Origin: RUG11198 sp036342255 | Lineage (GTDB): Bacteria; Bacillota_I; Bacilli_A; RF39; UBA660 | Length of the DNA stretch: 64,000 bases | Direction: 5' to 3' | Assembly (NCBI GenBank): GCA_036342255.1 | Contig: JAZAUS010000011.1 | Location: forward strand, 5,442 to 69,441 | In this document: piece after piece, positions 45,555 to 52,815 of the stretch | Position numbering within the stretch: position 1 is the stretch's first letter | Layout: every line of letters begins with the position of its first letter | The notes under the pieces: generated by a model | Told to the model about the DNA's origin: nothing | The model's input: the letters and a program-made list of their open reading frames with translations, nothing else | Databases searched by the model: none | Translations under genes and position numbers: made by a program

Positions 45555-45616
45555 AAGCCACATACAGCAAAACAAAAATATAAAATCTAGTTTTATAAAA
45601 AGTGATCACGTGGCTT
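45555..45616 (+). ncRNA. tandem stem-loop RNA, element 2
   Basis: AAGCCAC (45555-45561) pairs perfectly with GTGGCTT (45610-45616). The 5' strand continues ATACAGCAAA, the interior holds an AT hairpin (TATAAAA/TTTTATA), and GATCACG immediately precedes the closing 3' arm. The closing helices of elements 1 and 2 differ in sequence but both pair fully, which is compensatory change. The vWA gene begins about 30 bases later. Confidence 0.6.
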
Positions 45617-45644
45617 GTCCTTAATATTTTTAGGAGGTGTTCTT

Positions 45645-47087
45645 ATGAACTTATTAGATGGAATGAAAAAAAATAATACTATAATAAATACTAAAGGATC
45701 AGTTTATTATGCTACTACATATAATAATAATCTAGATGTTTTTACTATGCTAACAAGATATAATAGTGAAAAAGATATAATAGCACTATATGAAAAAGCA
45801 TTAAAGGAAAATGAAGAAATAGCTCTAGCAAATTTATTATATATATTAGACATAAGAAGTGGTAAAGGAGAAAGAAGATTATTTAAAATAATATATAAAT
45901 ATTTATGTCTTAATTATCCTAAACATGCTCTAAGAGTATTACCATTTATATCAGAATTAGGTAGATATGATTATATTTTAATAGGTATTAATACACCAAT
46001 AGAAAAAGAAACAATAAAATTAATAAAAAAACAACTAGAAATGGATATAAATGAAGAAACACCATCTTTATTAGCAAAATGGCTACCATCTCATAGAACA
46101 CATAATAAAAATAATAAAATAGCTAAAAAACTAATTAAAGAATTAAATATGTCTGAAAAAGAATATAGAAAAACATTATCTAACATTAGAACTAAATTAA
46201 ATATTATAGAAAAGAATTTAACTAATAAAGAATATAACAATATAGACTTTTCTAAAATACCTGCTAAAGCTATGATTAAATATAATGAAGCTTATAATAG
46301 AAACATGTTAGAAGAATATACTAAATATAAAGAATCTGTTACTAAAGGAGAAAAGAAAATAAATACAACTGGATTATTTGCTTATGAAATAATAAATAAA
46401 ATAATAACAAATAAAGACTGCGATAGTGAGTTATATGACTTAATGTGGAAGAATCAAAAAGATATTATTCCTAACAATAGTAAAAATCTTCTAGTAGTAG
46501 CAGACACATCAGGTTCAATGACTTTCCATAAAGCTATCCCATATTGTACATCTATAGGCCTAGCAATATATATAGCTGAAAGAAATAAAGGTTTCTTCAA
46601 GAATCATTTTATTACTTTTTCTGAAAAACCAACATTACATGAAATAAAAGGTAATACAATACTTGATAAAGTAAATAGTATGGAAACTATTAATGCATGG
46701 AATACAGATATTGACAAAGTATTTGAATTAATCCTTAAAACAGCTACTGATAATAACTTATCTCAAAAAGAATTACCAGAACAAATATTAATCATATCTG
46801 ATATGGAATTCGATAAAGGAGTTAATTCATCTACTGGTACAAATTTTGACAACTGGAAAAAATCATTTAAAGAAGCTGGCTATCAACTACCTACAATCAT
46901 ATTCTGGAATGCAGCTGGATCAACTAGAGGAATACCAGTAACAAAATTTGAAAATGATGTAGCTATGGTTAGTGGTTTTTCTACTAATATATTAAATAAT
47001 CTACTAGATTTAAAGAACTATTCACCAATAGATGTAATGATAGAAAAACTATCATTATATCTAGAGATGCTTAAGTTTGACAAATAA
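45645..47087 (+). CDS. TROVE/DUF2828-like protein with von Willebrand A (MIDAS) domain
   Basis: ATG 45645 follows TAGGAGGTG; the open frame reaches into element 2 upstream. The 480-residue product has an N-terminal helical-repeat half with LYILDIRSGKGERRLFKIIYKYL and FISELGRYDYIL, the pattern of Ro60/TROVE and DUF2828 proteins. The C-terminal half is a vWA domain with MIDAS VVADTSGSMT (D-x-S-x-S) and ILIISDMEFD as a later acidic strand. Ro60-type proteins are ring-shaped RNA-binding chaperones that bind Y RNAs. Whether this one binds the upstream stem-loops is inferred. Confidence 0.8.
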   Translation: MNLLDGMKKNNTIINTKGSVYYATTYNNNLDVFTMLTRYNSEKDIIALYEKALKENEEIALANLLYILDIRSGKGERRLFKIIYKYLCLNYPKHALRVLPFISELGRYDYILIGINTPIEKETIKLIKKQLEMDINEETPSLLAKWLPSHRTHNKNNKIAKKLIKELNMSEKEYRKTLSNIRTKLNIIEKNLTNKEYNNIDFSKIPAKAMIKYNEAYNRNMLEEYTKYKESVTKGEKKINTTGLFAYEIINKIITNKDCDSELYDLMWKNQKDIIPNNSKNLLVVADTSGSMTFHKAIPYCTSIGLAIYIAERNKGFFKNHFITFSEKPTLHEIKGNTILDKVNSMETINAWNTDIDKVFELILKTATDNNLSQKELPEQILIISDMEFDKGVNSSTGTNFDNWKKSFKEAGYQLPTIIFWNAAGSTRGIPVTKFENDVAMVSGFSTNILNNLLDLKNYSPIDVMIEKLSLYLEMLKFDK

Positions 47088-47138
47088 AACCAGTATATAA
47101 CTTTAAAGCATCAGAATTACAAACTAGATAATATTTAT

Positions 47139-47168
47139 AAAATGAAGATTAATATCTTCATTTTATTT
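47139..47168 (+). terminator. intrinsic terminator
   Basis: AAAATGAAGAT pairs with ATCTTCATTTT around TAAT, then a T-rich tract. It closes the TROVE-like gene. Confidence 0.8.
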
Positions 47169-47207
47169 ATATAATATTATGTTATAATATTATAAAGGTG
47201 GTGTGTT

Positions 47208-47798
47208 ATGAAAAAAATAGTTTATGTTACAGGTAATTGGGCTAAACTTGCTAGTGCTAAACAGGCATTGGAGCCATTAGGATATGTAGTTGAAAATGTT
47301 AAGATGGAAACACCTGAAATTCAAGCTGATGATGTATCTGAAGTTGCTAAATATTCGGCTAAATGGGCAGCTTTAGAATTAAATGTACCTGTATTAAAAA
47401 ATGATTCAGGTCTTTTTGTTAATGCTTTAAATGGATTTCCAGGTGTTTATACTCATTATGTAGATGATACATTAGGAGTAGATGGGTTATTAAAGTTAAT
47501 GAAAGGCATTAAGGATCGTACAGCTTATTTTAAGGAATCTATTGCGTATTGTGAACCTGGTGAGGAACCAATTGTTTTTGAAGGTATAACTAAAGGCAAG
47601 ATAGATGTTAAGAAATCTGGTAAATATGGTTGGAGTTGGGATTTTGTATTTATTCCTGAGGGTGAAGATAAGACTTTAGGTTGTTTTCCTGATGAAGAAA
47701 GATGGAATTTTTGGAGTTTGGATGCTTATAGAGATTTAGCTAAATATTTGGATGTTAAGATAAAGAAAAAAGAAAAAGATAAGAATGTGAGTGAATAG
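47208..47798 (+). CDS. RdgB/HAM1-family non-canonical purine NTP pyrophosphatase
   Basis: The 196-residue protein begins VYVTGNWAKLASAKQAL (the T-x-N-x-x-K motif), has VLKNDSGLFVNALNGFPGVYTHYV (the D-S-G-L catalytic strand) and GWSWDFVFIPEG near the C-terminus. It hydrolyses ITP, dITP and XTP to keep them out of nucleic acids. AAGGTGG precedes the start. It is coupled to the phosphodiesterase gene, which begins one base after its stop. Not the closest RdgB subgroup, so some other NTP could be preferred. Confidence 0.85.
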   Translation: MKKIVYVTGNWAKLASAKQALEPLGYVVENVKMETPEIQADDVSEVAKYSAKWAALELNVPVLKNDSGLFVNALNGFPGVYTHYVDDTLGVDGLLKLMKGIKDRTAYFKESIAYCEPGEEPIVFEGITKGKIDVKKSGKYGWSWDFVFIPEGEDKTLGCFPDEERWNFWSLDAYRDLAKYLDVKIKKKEKDKNVSE

Positions 47799-47799
47799 A

Positions 47800-48915
47800 A
47801 TGATAGTAAAGAATAATTATAATGAATGTTTAACTAATTTGGCTTGTTCAATTAGAAAGTATTTTGAATTAGATTATAAGCATAATACATTGGATTATAT
47901 AGATAAAATATTAGAGGAGTATAAGCCTAAAAATGTGGTTACTATTTTATGTGATGGTATGGGGTCTAATATTATGGATAGGATGCTTAATAAAGATTCT
48001 TTTTTGATAAAGCATAGAGAAAAGATAATTACTACTGTATTTCCAGCTACTACCGTAGCAGCGACTACTTCTATTATGACGGGATTAAATCCTTATGAAA
48101 CAGGAATGTTGGGTTGGGAAATGTATTATAAAGATTTAGATAAAATAATAACGGTTTTTTTAAATTCTTTAAAAGAAGATCTTGAACATAAGCCATTAGA
48201 AGAAGCTATAGATTATAATAAAAAGCATATGATAAGAAAAACAATTATGGATGATATAAATGAGATGGGTAAAGATAAGGGGTATGGATTATTTCCTTTT
48301 GGAGAAGATGCTTATACTGATATTGATGATATGTTTAAGAGAATTGAAGATTTGTGTAGTAAGGATGGTAAAAAATATATTTATGCATATGATGAAAATC
48401 CTGATCATACTATGCATGAAATTGGTTGTGATAAAGAAGAAATTAAAGATATTATAGTAGATTTAAATAATAGAATAGAAGAATTGAGTAATAAACTAGA
48501 GGATACAGTTATATTTGTAGTTGCGGATCATGGTCATATAAATATAGATAATATATTAATTAAGGATTATCCTGACATAGAGGAGTGTTTGCTTAGAAAT
48601 ATTTCATTAGAGCCTAGAGCTGTTAATTTTTTTATAAAGCCAGATAAAAAAGATACTTTTGTTAATTTGTTTAATAAATATTTTTCTAATGATTTTGATT
48701 TATATCCAATGGAAGAGGTAATAGATTTTAAATTATTTGGTGATGGAGATGAGAATGAGATATTTAGAGATGCTTTAGGTGATTATTTGGCTATTGCTAA
48801 GGGTAATAAGGCAATAATACATATTGGAGGTGTTGAGTTTAAATCACATCATGCTGGTTATACTGATGATGAAATATTAGTTCCTTTAATTGTGATAAAA
48901 ACAAATAAGTATTAA
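47800..48915 (+). CDS. alkaline-phosphatase-superfamily phosphodiesterase/nucleotide pyrophosphatase
   Basis: ATG 47800 is preferred over GTG 47791, which lies inside the previous gene. The 371-residue protein has ILCDGMGSNIMD (metal Asp), FPATTVAATTSIMTG (catalytic Thr), YAYDENPDHTMHEIG (Asp, His) and VVADHGHIN (Asp-His), with a late HHAG for the final His. This is the type I phosphodiesterase/nucleotide pyrophosphatase set. Possible substrates are nucleotides or phospholipid head groups. No signal peptide. Confidence 0.85.
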   Translation: MIVKNNYNECLTNLACSIRKYFELDYKHNTLDYIDKILEEYKPKNVVTILCDGMGSNIMDRMLNKDSFLIKHREKIITTVFPATTVAATTSIMTGLNPYETGMLGWEMYYKDLDKIITVFLNSLKEDLEHKPLEEAIDYNKKHMIRKTIMDDINEMGKDKGYGLFPFGEDAYTDIDDMFKRIEDLCSKDGKKYIYAYDENPDHTMHEIGCDKEEIKDIIVDLNNRIEELSNKLEDTVIFVVADHGHINIDNILIKDYPDIEECLLRNISLEPRAVNFFIKPDKKDTFVNLFNKYFSNDFDLYPMEEVIDFKLFGDGDENEIFRDALGDYLAIAKGNKAIIHIGGVEFKSHHAGYTDDEILVPLIVIKTNKY

Positions 48916-48982
48916 TTATATAAAAAAATATTTACAAATATTTTTAACATGTTATAATTGTCATGCATTAGGAGTGAATAAT

Positions 48983-49861
48983 ATGAAAAAAATTAATGAA
49001 TTGTTTAATTGGGATTTTAAAGATTTATGTAAAGCTTTATTTGGATCTTTATTATTTTGTATAGGTATAAACTTTTTTATAGTACCTAATAATTTATATA
49101 CTGGTGGGATATTAGGATTAGCTCAATTAATTAGAAGTATAACAATTGAAGTATTTAATATTAAAAAAACATTTGATTTTAGTGGAATAATCTATTATAT
49201 AATTAATATTCCATTATTCGTAATAGCTTATAGAAAAGTAGGAAAAAATTTCTTTTATAGAACTTTATTTGCTGTTACTATACAAACTATTATGTTATCA
49301 GTTTTACCCAATAAACAAATAGTAGATGATGTATTAGCTAACTGTGTAGTTGGAGGTATTTTGGCAGGAGCAGGAATTGGAATGCTGTTATCTAGTGGAG
49401 CTTCTACTGGTGGTACAGATATAGTTGGTTTAGCTTTAGCAAAGAAGGATAATCATTATTCAGTTGGTAAAATAGGACTAGTCATTAACTTTTTTATTTA
49501 TGGTGTAGCAGGTATTAAATATGGGTTAGAAATAATGATATATTCCATAATATATTCTGCAGTAGAAAACTTAATGATAGATAAAATGCATGAACAAAAT
49601 ATTTGTTCAACAGCTTTTATCTTTTGTAAAGAAAATCCTAAACAAATTAATGAATTTATTAAAAAAGATCTTAATAGAGATTTTACTTATTGGTATGCTA
49701 AGGGTGGATATGATGATTCTAGGACTTATATAATTTATACAGCTTTAACAAAATATGAATTAATAAAATTAGAAAGAAATATGAAGAAATTTAATATACA
49801 GACTTTTATGATTAAGAGTGAAGGTATAGGTATAAGGGGAGAGTTTGAAAAAAAGTTTTAA
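48983..49861 (+). CDS. YitT-family membrane protein (DUF161/DUF2179)
   Basis: ATG 48983 follows TAGGAG; a GTG at 48974 overlaps the site. The 292-residue product has five membrane segments with NFFIVPNNLYTGGILGLAQLI, LSSGASTGGTDIVGLALAKK and a C-terminal cytoplasmic DUF2179 domain. The YitT family is common in Firmicutes; its transport function is not known. Confidence 0.9.
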   Translation: MKKINELFNWDFKDLCKALFGSLLFCIGINFFIVPNNLYTGGILGLAQLIRSITIEVFNIKKTFDFSGIIYYIINIPLFVIAYRKVGKNFFYRTLFAVTIQTIMLSVLPNKQIVDDVLANCVVGGILAGAGIGMLLSSGASTGGTDIVGLALAKKDNHYSVGKIGLVINFFIYGVAGIKYGLEIMIYSIIYSAVENLMIDKMHEQNICSTAFIFCKENPKQINEFIKKDLNRDFTYWYAKGGYDDSRTYIIYTALTKYELIKLERNMKKFNIQTFMIKSEGIGIRGEFEKKF

Positions 49862-49931
49862 TATATAATAAAAAAAGTATTTGATTATGGATGATAACTG
49901 TGTTAGAATATAATTGGGAGGAATTTAGATT

Positions 49932-50507
49932 ATGTATTGTAGTAAGTGTGGTAGTAAAGTAGAGGGGAAGTTTTGTGGAAATTGTGGAGCTGCTGTTGAA
50001 GGAATTAACGATAATCAAGTAACAGAAAATGTTGCTAATAATGGAAATACTAATACTCAACCAGAAACTAATCAATCTATTATTCAATCAATATCCAATG
50101 AAACTGCAAGTATTGAAGAAGCTACTATGAATGAATATCAAAAAGGTAAGTTAAGAGATGCTAAAGAGCATAACAATTATAGATTAGTCACAGGTATTAT
50201 TATGAGTATATTAGGAGCTTTAATACTATTATATAGTTTTTCTGGTGGTTTGGATGATAGACTGAATATTGTTAATCAAAATAAATATTTGGTTTTTGTA
50301 ATTCCTGGTTTGGGTATTTTAGCTGGAGGTATACTTAGTATTATAAGTAGAAGAAAAGATAGAATATTGTTATTAGCATCTGGTATTTCTTATATTATTG
50401 GTGCTGTTGTTAATATGCTTGGAATTGGTAATGTATCACTTCTTTGTTTGTTAGCTGTTGTTTTTGGTATAATTAATTGTGTATTTTATTTTACTATAGA
50501 GAAATAG
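49932..50507 (+). CDS. zinc-ribbon membrane protein
   Basis: The 191-residue protein begins with a zinc ribbon (MYCSKCGSKVEGKFCGNCGA, two CxxC pairs). A polar Asn/Gln/Thr-rich linker follows, then four hydrophobic segments. This plan of a cytoplasmic zinc ribbon and membrane bundle is common in Firmicutes, with no defined role. GGGAGG lies before the start. Confidence 0.8.
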   Translation: MYCSKCGSKVEGKFCGNCGAAVEGINDNQVTENVANNGNTNTQPETNQSIIQSISNETASIEEATMNEYQKGKLRDAKEHNNYRLVTGIIMSILGALILLYSFSGGLDDRLNIVNQNKYLVFVIPGLGILAGGILSIISRRKDRILLLASGISYIIGAVVNMLGIGNVSLLCLLAVVFGIINCVFYFTIEK

Positions 50508-50522
50508 TAGTTATGTATATAT

Positions 50523-50551
50523 GGCAAACATTAAATGTTTGCTTTTTTTTG
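50523..50551 (+). terminator. intrinsic terminator
   Basis: GGCAAACATT pairs with ATGTTTGCT-like sequence around AA and is followed by eight Ts. Confidence 0.85.
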
Positions 50552-50595
50552 TTATTTATGTTATATTAATAGTGCTTTTGAAAGGGAGGATTATT

Positions 50596-50676
50596 ATGTT
50601 AAAGCAATTAGTTACGATTAATTATATGATTTATAATAAGTCAATTTATAGTATTGATTGTTTTAGCATTGTTTAA
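50596..50676 (+). CDS. 26-codon candidate leader peptide
   Basis: GGGAGG lies seven bases before the ATG. The product is 26 residues, rich in Ile and Tyr, and is followed 21 bases later by an intrinsic terminator. Its DNA aligns with the lysS leader-peptide gene (52650-52724): similar ATTATG start context, AATAAG then TCAAT, and an identical 12-base TTGTTTTAGCAT placed 62 against 61 bases from the start. The shared motif is in a different frame, so this copy appears to have lost its original C-terminus. Probably a relic or variant attenuator. Confidence 0.5.
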   Translation: MLKQLVTINYMIYNKSIYSIDCFSIV

Positions 50677-50697
50677 TTATAATATATTTAATATAAT

Positions 50698-50735
50698 TAA
50701 AAGTCTATTACAATTAATAATAGACTTTTTATTTG
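50698..50735 (+). terminator. intrinsic terminator after the 26-codon ORF
   Basis: AAAAGTCTATTA pairs with TAATAGACTTTTT and is followed by T-rich sequence. It separates the small ORF from the thrS T-box leader. Confidence 0.8.
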
Positions 50736-50789
50736 TGTATTTTAAAATTAGTGTTATAATAATATTATAAATACTATGATATGGGATAT

Positions 50790-50967
50790 GATTGTTAAAA
50801 TATGTTTTATAGAGAGTTATCGGTTGGTGTAAGATAGTAAATATGTTTAATAGTTACTCCCCATTAGTAGCTTAGGAAACTATTGGCCCGTTAGTAGCGG
50901 TTATATAAATTAAGATAAATAAAGGATGGTACCGTCTATTAGACTCCTTGGTAGCCATCTTTTTTTG
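50790..50967 (+). promoter_or_regulatory. T-box riboswitch leader of thrS
   Basis: T-box-like sequence AAAGGATGGTACCGTC (50921-50936) is followed by a competing terminator in which GATGGTACC pairs with GGTAGCCATC (50925-50960) and Ts follow. Upstream, GAGAGTTATCGGTTGGTG and the region to 50905 would form stem I. The T-box core departs from the usual GGTGG (GATGG here), with compensating change in the terminator. Specificity for tRNA-Thr is inferred from the gene. Confidence 0.8.
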
Positions 50968-50978
50968 TTTAGAAGGAG

Positions 50979-51020
50979 ATGATTAATATAGAAACGACGA
51001 GTGATACGATTTGCTCCTAA
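50979..51020 (+). CDS. 13-codon Thr-containing upstream ORF (tentative)
   Basis: Starting at ATG 50979, directly next to GAAGGAG, the frame reads 13 residues with three ACG threonine codons (two adjacent) and stops at TAA 51018-51020. It lies between the T-box terminator and thrS. The spacing from AGGAG to ATG is too short for good initiation, and AGGAG can pair with CTCCT at the ORF's end, so this may be a regulatory hairpin rather than a translated peptide. Confidence 0.3.
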   Translation: MINIETTSDTICS

Positions 51021-51052
51021 TCAAAAGCATATAATAGAAAGAAGGTATATTT

Positions 51053-52588
51053 ATGAATAAGATATGTGTAGAATTACTTAAGACAGTTATTAATAATAAA
51101 TATCATAATATAAAATTAGATGATATTTATTATGATGATAATGAGTTTTATTATGAGTTTAAAGCTGATGAACAAATAAGTGAAAATGATTTTGAAGAAT
51201 TAGAAAAAGAAATAAAAAAATTAAATAATAATGTTTTTGTTAAATTGTTAAGAATTAGTGGAGTTTATTATAAGGGGGATGCTAGTAAGGAAATGATTAC
51301 TAAAATTGTTGGTAAAGGTTTTTCTAGTAAAGAAGAGATTGAAGAATATAATAAGTTTTTGTTAGAAGCTGCGATGAGAGATCATAGAAAAATAGGTCAA
51401 GATTTAGATTTGTTTTGTTTTTCTGATTATGTTGGAGCTGGGCTACCTTTATATACTCCAAGGGGTACTATTGTAAAGGATGAATTACAAAAAGAAATTG
51501 AAAAAGTATGTAGAAAATATGGATTTGAAAAAGTTAGTTGCCCATCACTTGCTAATATTTCTTTATTTGAAACTAGTGGCCATGCTGCTAAATTTAATGA
51601 TGAATTATTTAGAGTTGAGTCTCCTAAAGGGCATGAATTTGTACTTAAACCTGTACAATGTCCTCATCATACACAAATATATGCTTCAAGACTTCGTAGC
51701 TATAAAGATTTACCAATTAGATATATGGAATCTGATAAACAATATAGGGCAGAATTGCAAGGAGCTGTTGGTAATAGTTTATCTAGAGTATATGCTATAA
51801 CTGTTGAAGATGGTCATTCTTTTTGTAGACGTGATCAGGTAAAACAAGAAGTTATTAATATGTGTAATCTTATTAAAGATTTTTATTCTAGAATGGGATT
51901 ATGGGATAATAATTGGGTTTCTTTATCTGTGAGAGATTATGATCATCCTGAAAAATATATAGGAAAGAAAGAAGATTGGGATATTTGTGAAGAGATTCTT
52001 CAAGAAGTATCTGATGAGTTAGGATTAAATGCTAAAAGATGTGAAGGAGAAGCTGCTTTATATGGACCTAAATTAGATTTTATGTTTAAAGATGCTTTAG
52101 GTAGAGAAATTCAAATTCCTACTGTACAGTTGGATTTTGCTACTCCTAAAAGGTTTGATTTGTTTTATATAGATGAGAACGGGGAGAAGCAAAATCCTGT
52201 AATGGTTCATAGGGCTGTACTTGGATCTTATGAAAGATTTTTAGTATTATTACTTGAACAATTTAAAGGGGTACTTCCTATATGGTTATCTCCAGTACAA
52301 GTAAATATAGTTCCGATTAATATGAAATATCATGATGATTATTGTAATAAGATTAAAAATATACTATTAGATGAAGATATTAGAGTTAATTATGATGATA
52401 GTGATGATAGATTTAATAAAAAGATTATGAATAGTAGTAAGATGAAAAATCCTTATACATTAATTATTGGAGATAAAGAAAGAGATAATGATATTGTTAG
52501 TTATAAGAAATATGGTAAAGAAGAGACAAATCAAATGGAAATAGATGAATTTGTTAAGTTTATTAAAGAAGAGATAAAGAAAAGATAG
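51053..52588 (+). CDS. thrS: threonyl-tRNA synthetase lacking a normal TGS/editing region
   Basis: The 511-residue class II enzyme has ThrRS zinc ligands: Cys in KPVQCPHH, His in EDGHSFC and His in HRAVLGSYERF. Motif 3 and the C-terminal anticodon domain (SPVQVNIVPINMKYHDDY..SDDRFNKKI) are present. The catalytic core begins near residue 104, whereas usual ThrRS has about 240 residues of TGS and editing domains before it. No HxxxH editing site is seen. The short N-terminus is unlike either domain, so editing of Ser-tRNA-Thr is probably absent. Confidence 0.93.
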   Translation: MNKICVELLKTVINNKYHNIKLDDIYYDDNEFYYEFKADEQISENDFEELEKEIKKLNNNVFVKLLRISGVYYKGDASKEMITKIVGKGFSSKEEIEEYNKFLLEAAMRDHRKIGQDLDLFCFSDYVGAGLPLYTPRGTIVKDELQKEIEKVCRKYGFEKVSCPSLANISLFETSGHAAKFNDELFRVESPKGHEFVLKPVQCPHHTQIYASRLRSYKDLPIRYMESDKQYRAELQGAVGNSLSRVYAITVEDGHSFCRRDQVKQEVINMCNLIKDFYSRMGLWDNNWVSLSVRDYDHPEKYIGKKEDWDICEEILQEVSDELGLNAKRCEGEAALYGPKLDFMFKDALGREIQIPTVQLDFATPKRFDLFYIDENGEKQNPVMVHRAVLGSYERFLVLLLEQFKGVLPIWLSPVQVNIVPINMKYHDDYCNKIKNILLDEDIRVNYDDSDDRFNKKIMNSSKMKNPYTLIIGDKERDNDIVSYKKYGKEETNQMEIDEFVKFIKEEIKKR

Positions 52589-52598
52589 TAAGTTTAGT

Positions 52599-52627
52599 TT
52601 GACAAATATATATTAATAATATATAAT
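52599..52627 (+). promoter_or_regulatory. consensus promoter of the lysS leader
   Basis: TTGACA at 52599-52604, 17 bases, TATAAT at 52622-52627: a perfect match to the sigma-A consensus. It gives a leader of about 180 bases before lysS. Confidence 0.9.
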
Positions 52628-52649
52628 TTTAGTTGAAAGGAAGAGTATT

Positions 52650-52724
52650 ATGCTAAATAATCAAATAAAGAAATCTATAAAAAAGAATAAGAAATCAATA
52701 TCTTTATTGGTTGTTTTAGCATAG
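52650..52724 (+). CDS. Lys-rich leader peptide of lysS
   Basis: A 24-residue ORF with GAAAGGAAG ribosome site, starting about 15 bases after the predicted transcript start. Six Lys codons occur as three pairs (residues 7-8, 11-12, 14-15), then SISLLVVLA and a stop. An intrinsic terminator follows 33 bases later, before the class I lysyl-tRNA synthetase gene. The last codons (GTTGTTTTAGCATAG) can pair partly with the 5' arm of that terminator. This is the arrangement of transcription attenuation by ribosome stalling at Lys codons; the mechanism is inferred. Confidence 0.75.
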   Translation: MLNNQIKKSIKKNKKSISLLVVLA

Positions 52725-52757
52725 CTTTGTTATAGGTTTAGATGAATATTTAAATTA

Positions 52758-52797
52758 AAAAGTAGCTTAAACAACATTGTGTTTAAGCTACTTTTTT
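52758..52797 (+). terminator. attenuator terminator before lysS
   Basis: AAAAGTAGCTTAAAC pairs perfectly with GTTTAAGCTACTTTT around AACATTGT, ending in six Ts. It lies between the leader peptide and lysS, so lysS expression requires readthrough. Confidence 0.92.
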
Positions 52798-52815
52798 ATG
52801 AAAGGGATGATTAAT

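Noticed and set aside
45488..45616. The tandem stem-loops as a glycine or guanidine-II (mini-ykkC) tandem riboswitch
   Set aside because: The conserved sequences (TACAGCAAA, GATCACG) do not match the glycine aptamer or the ACGR loops of guanidine-II, and the gene downstream is not a transport or degradation gene for these ligands.
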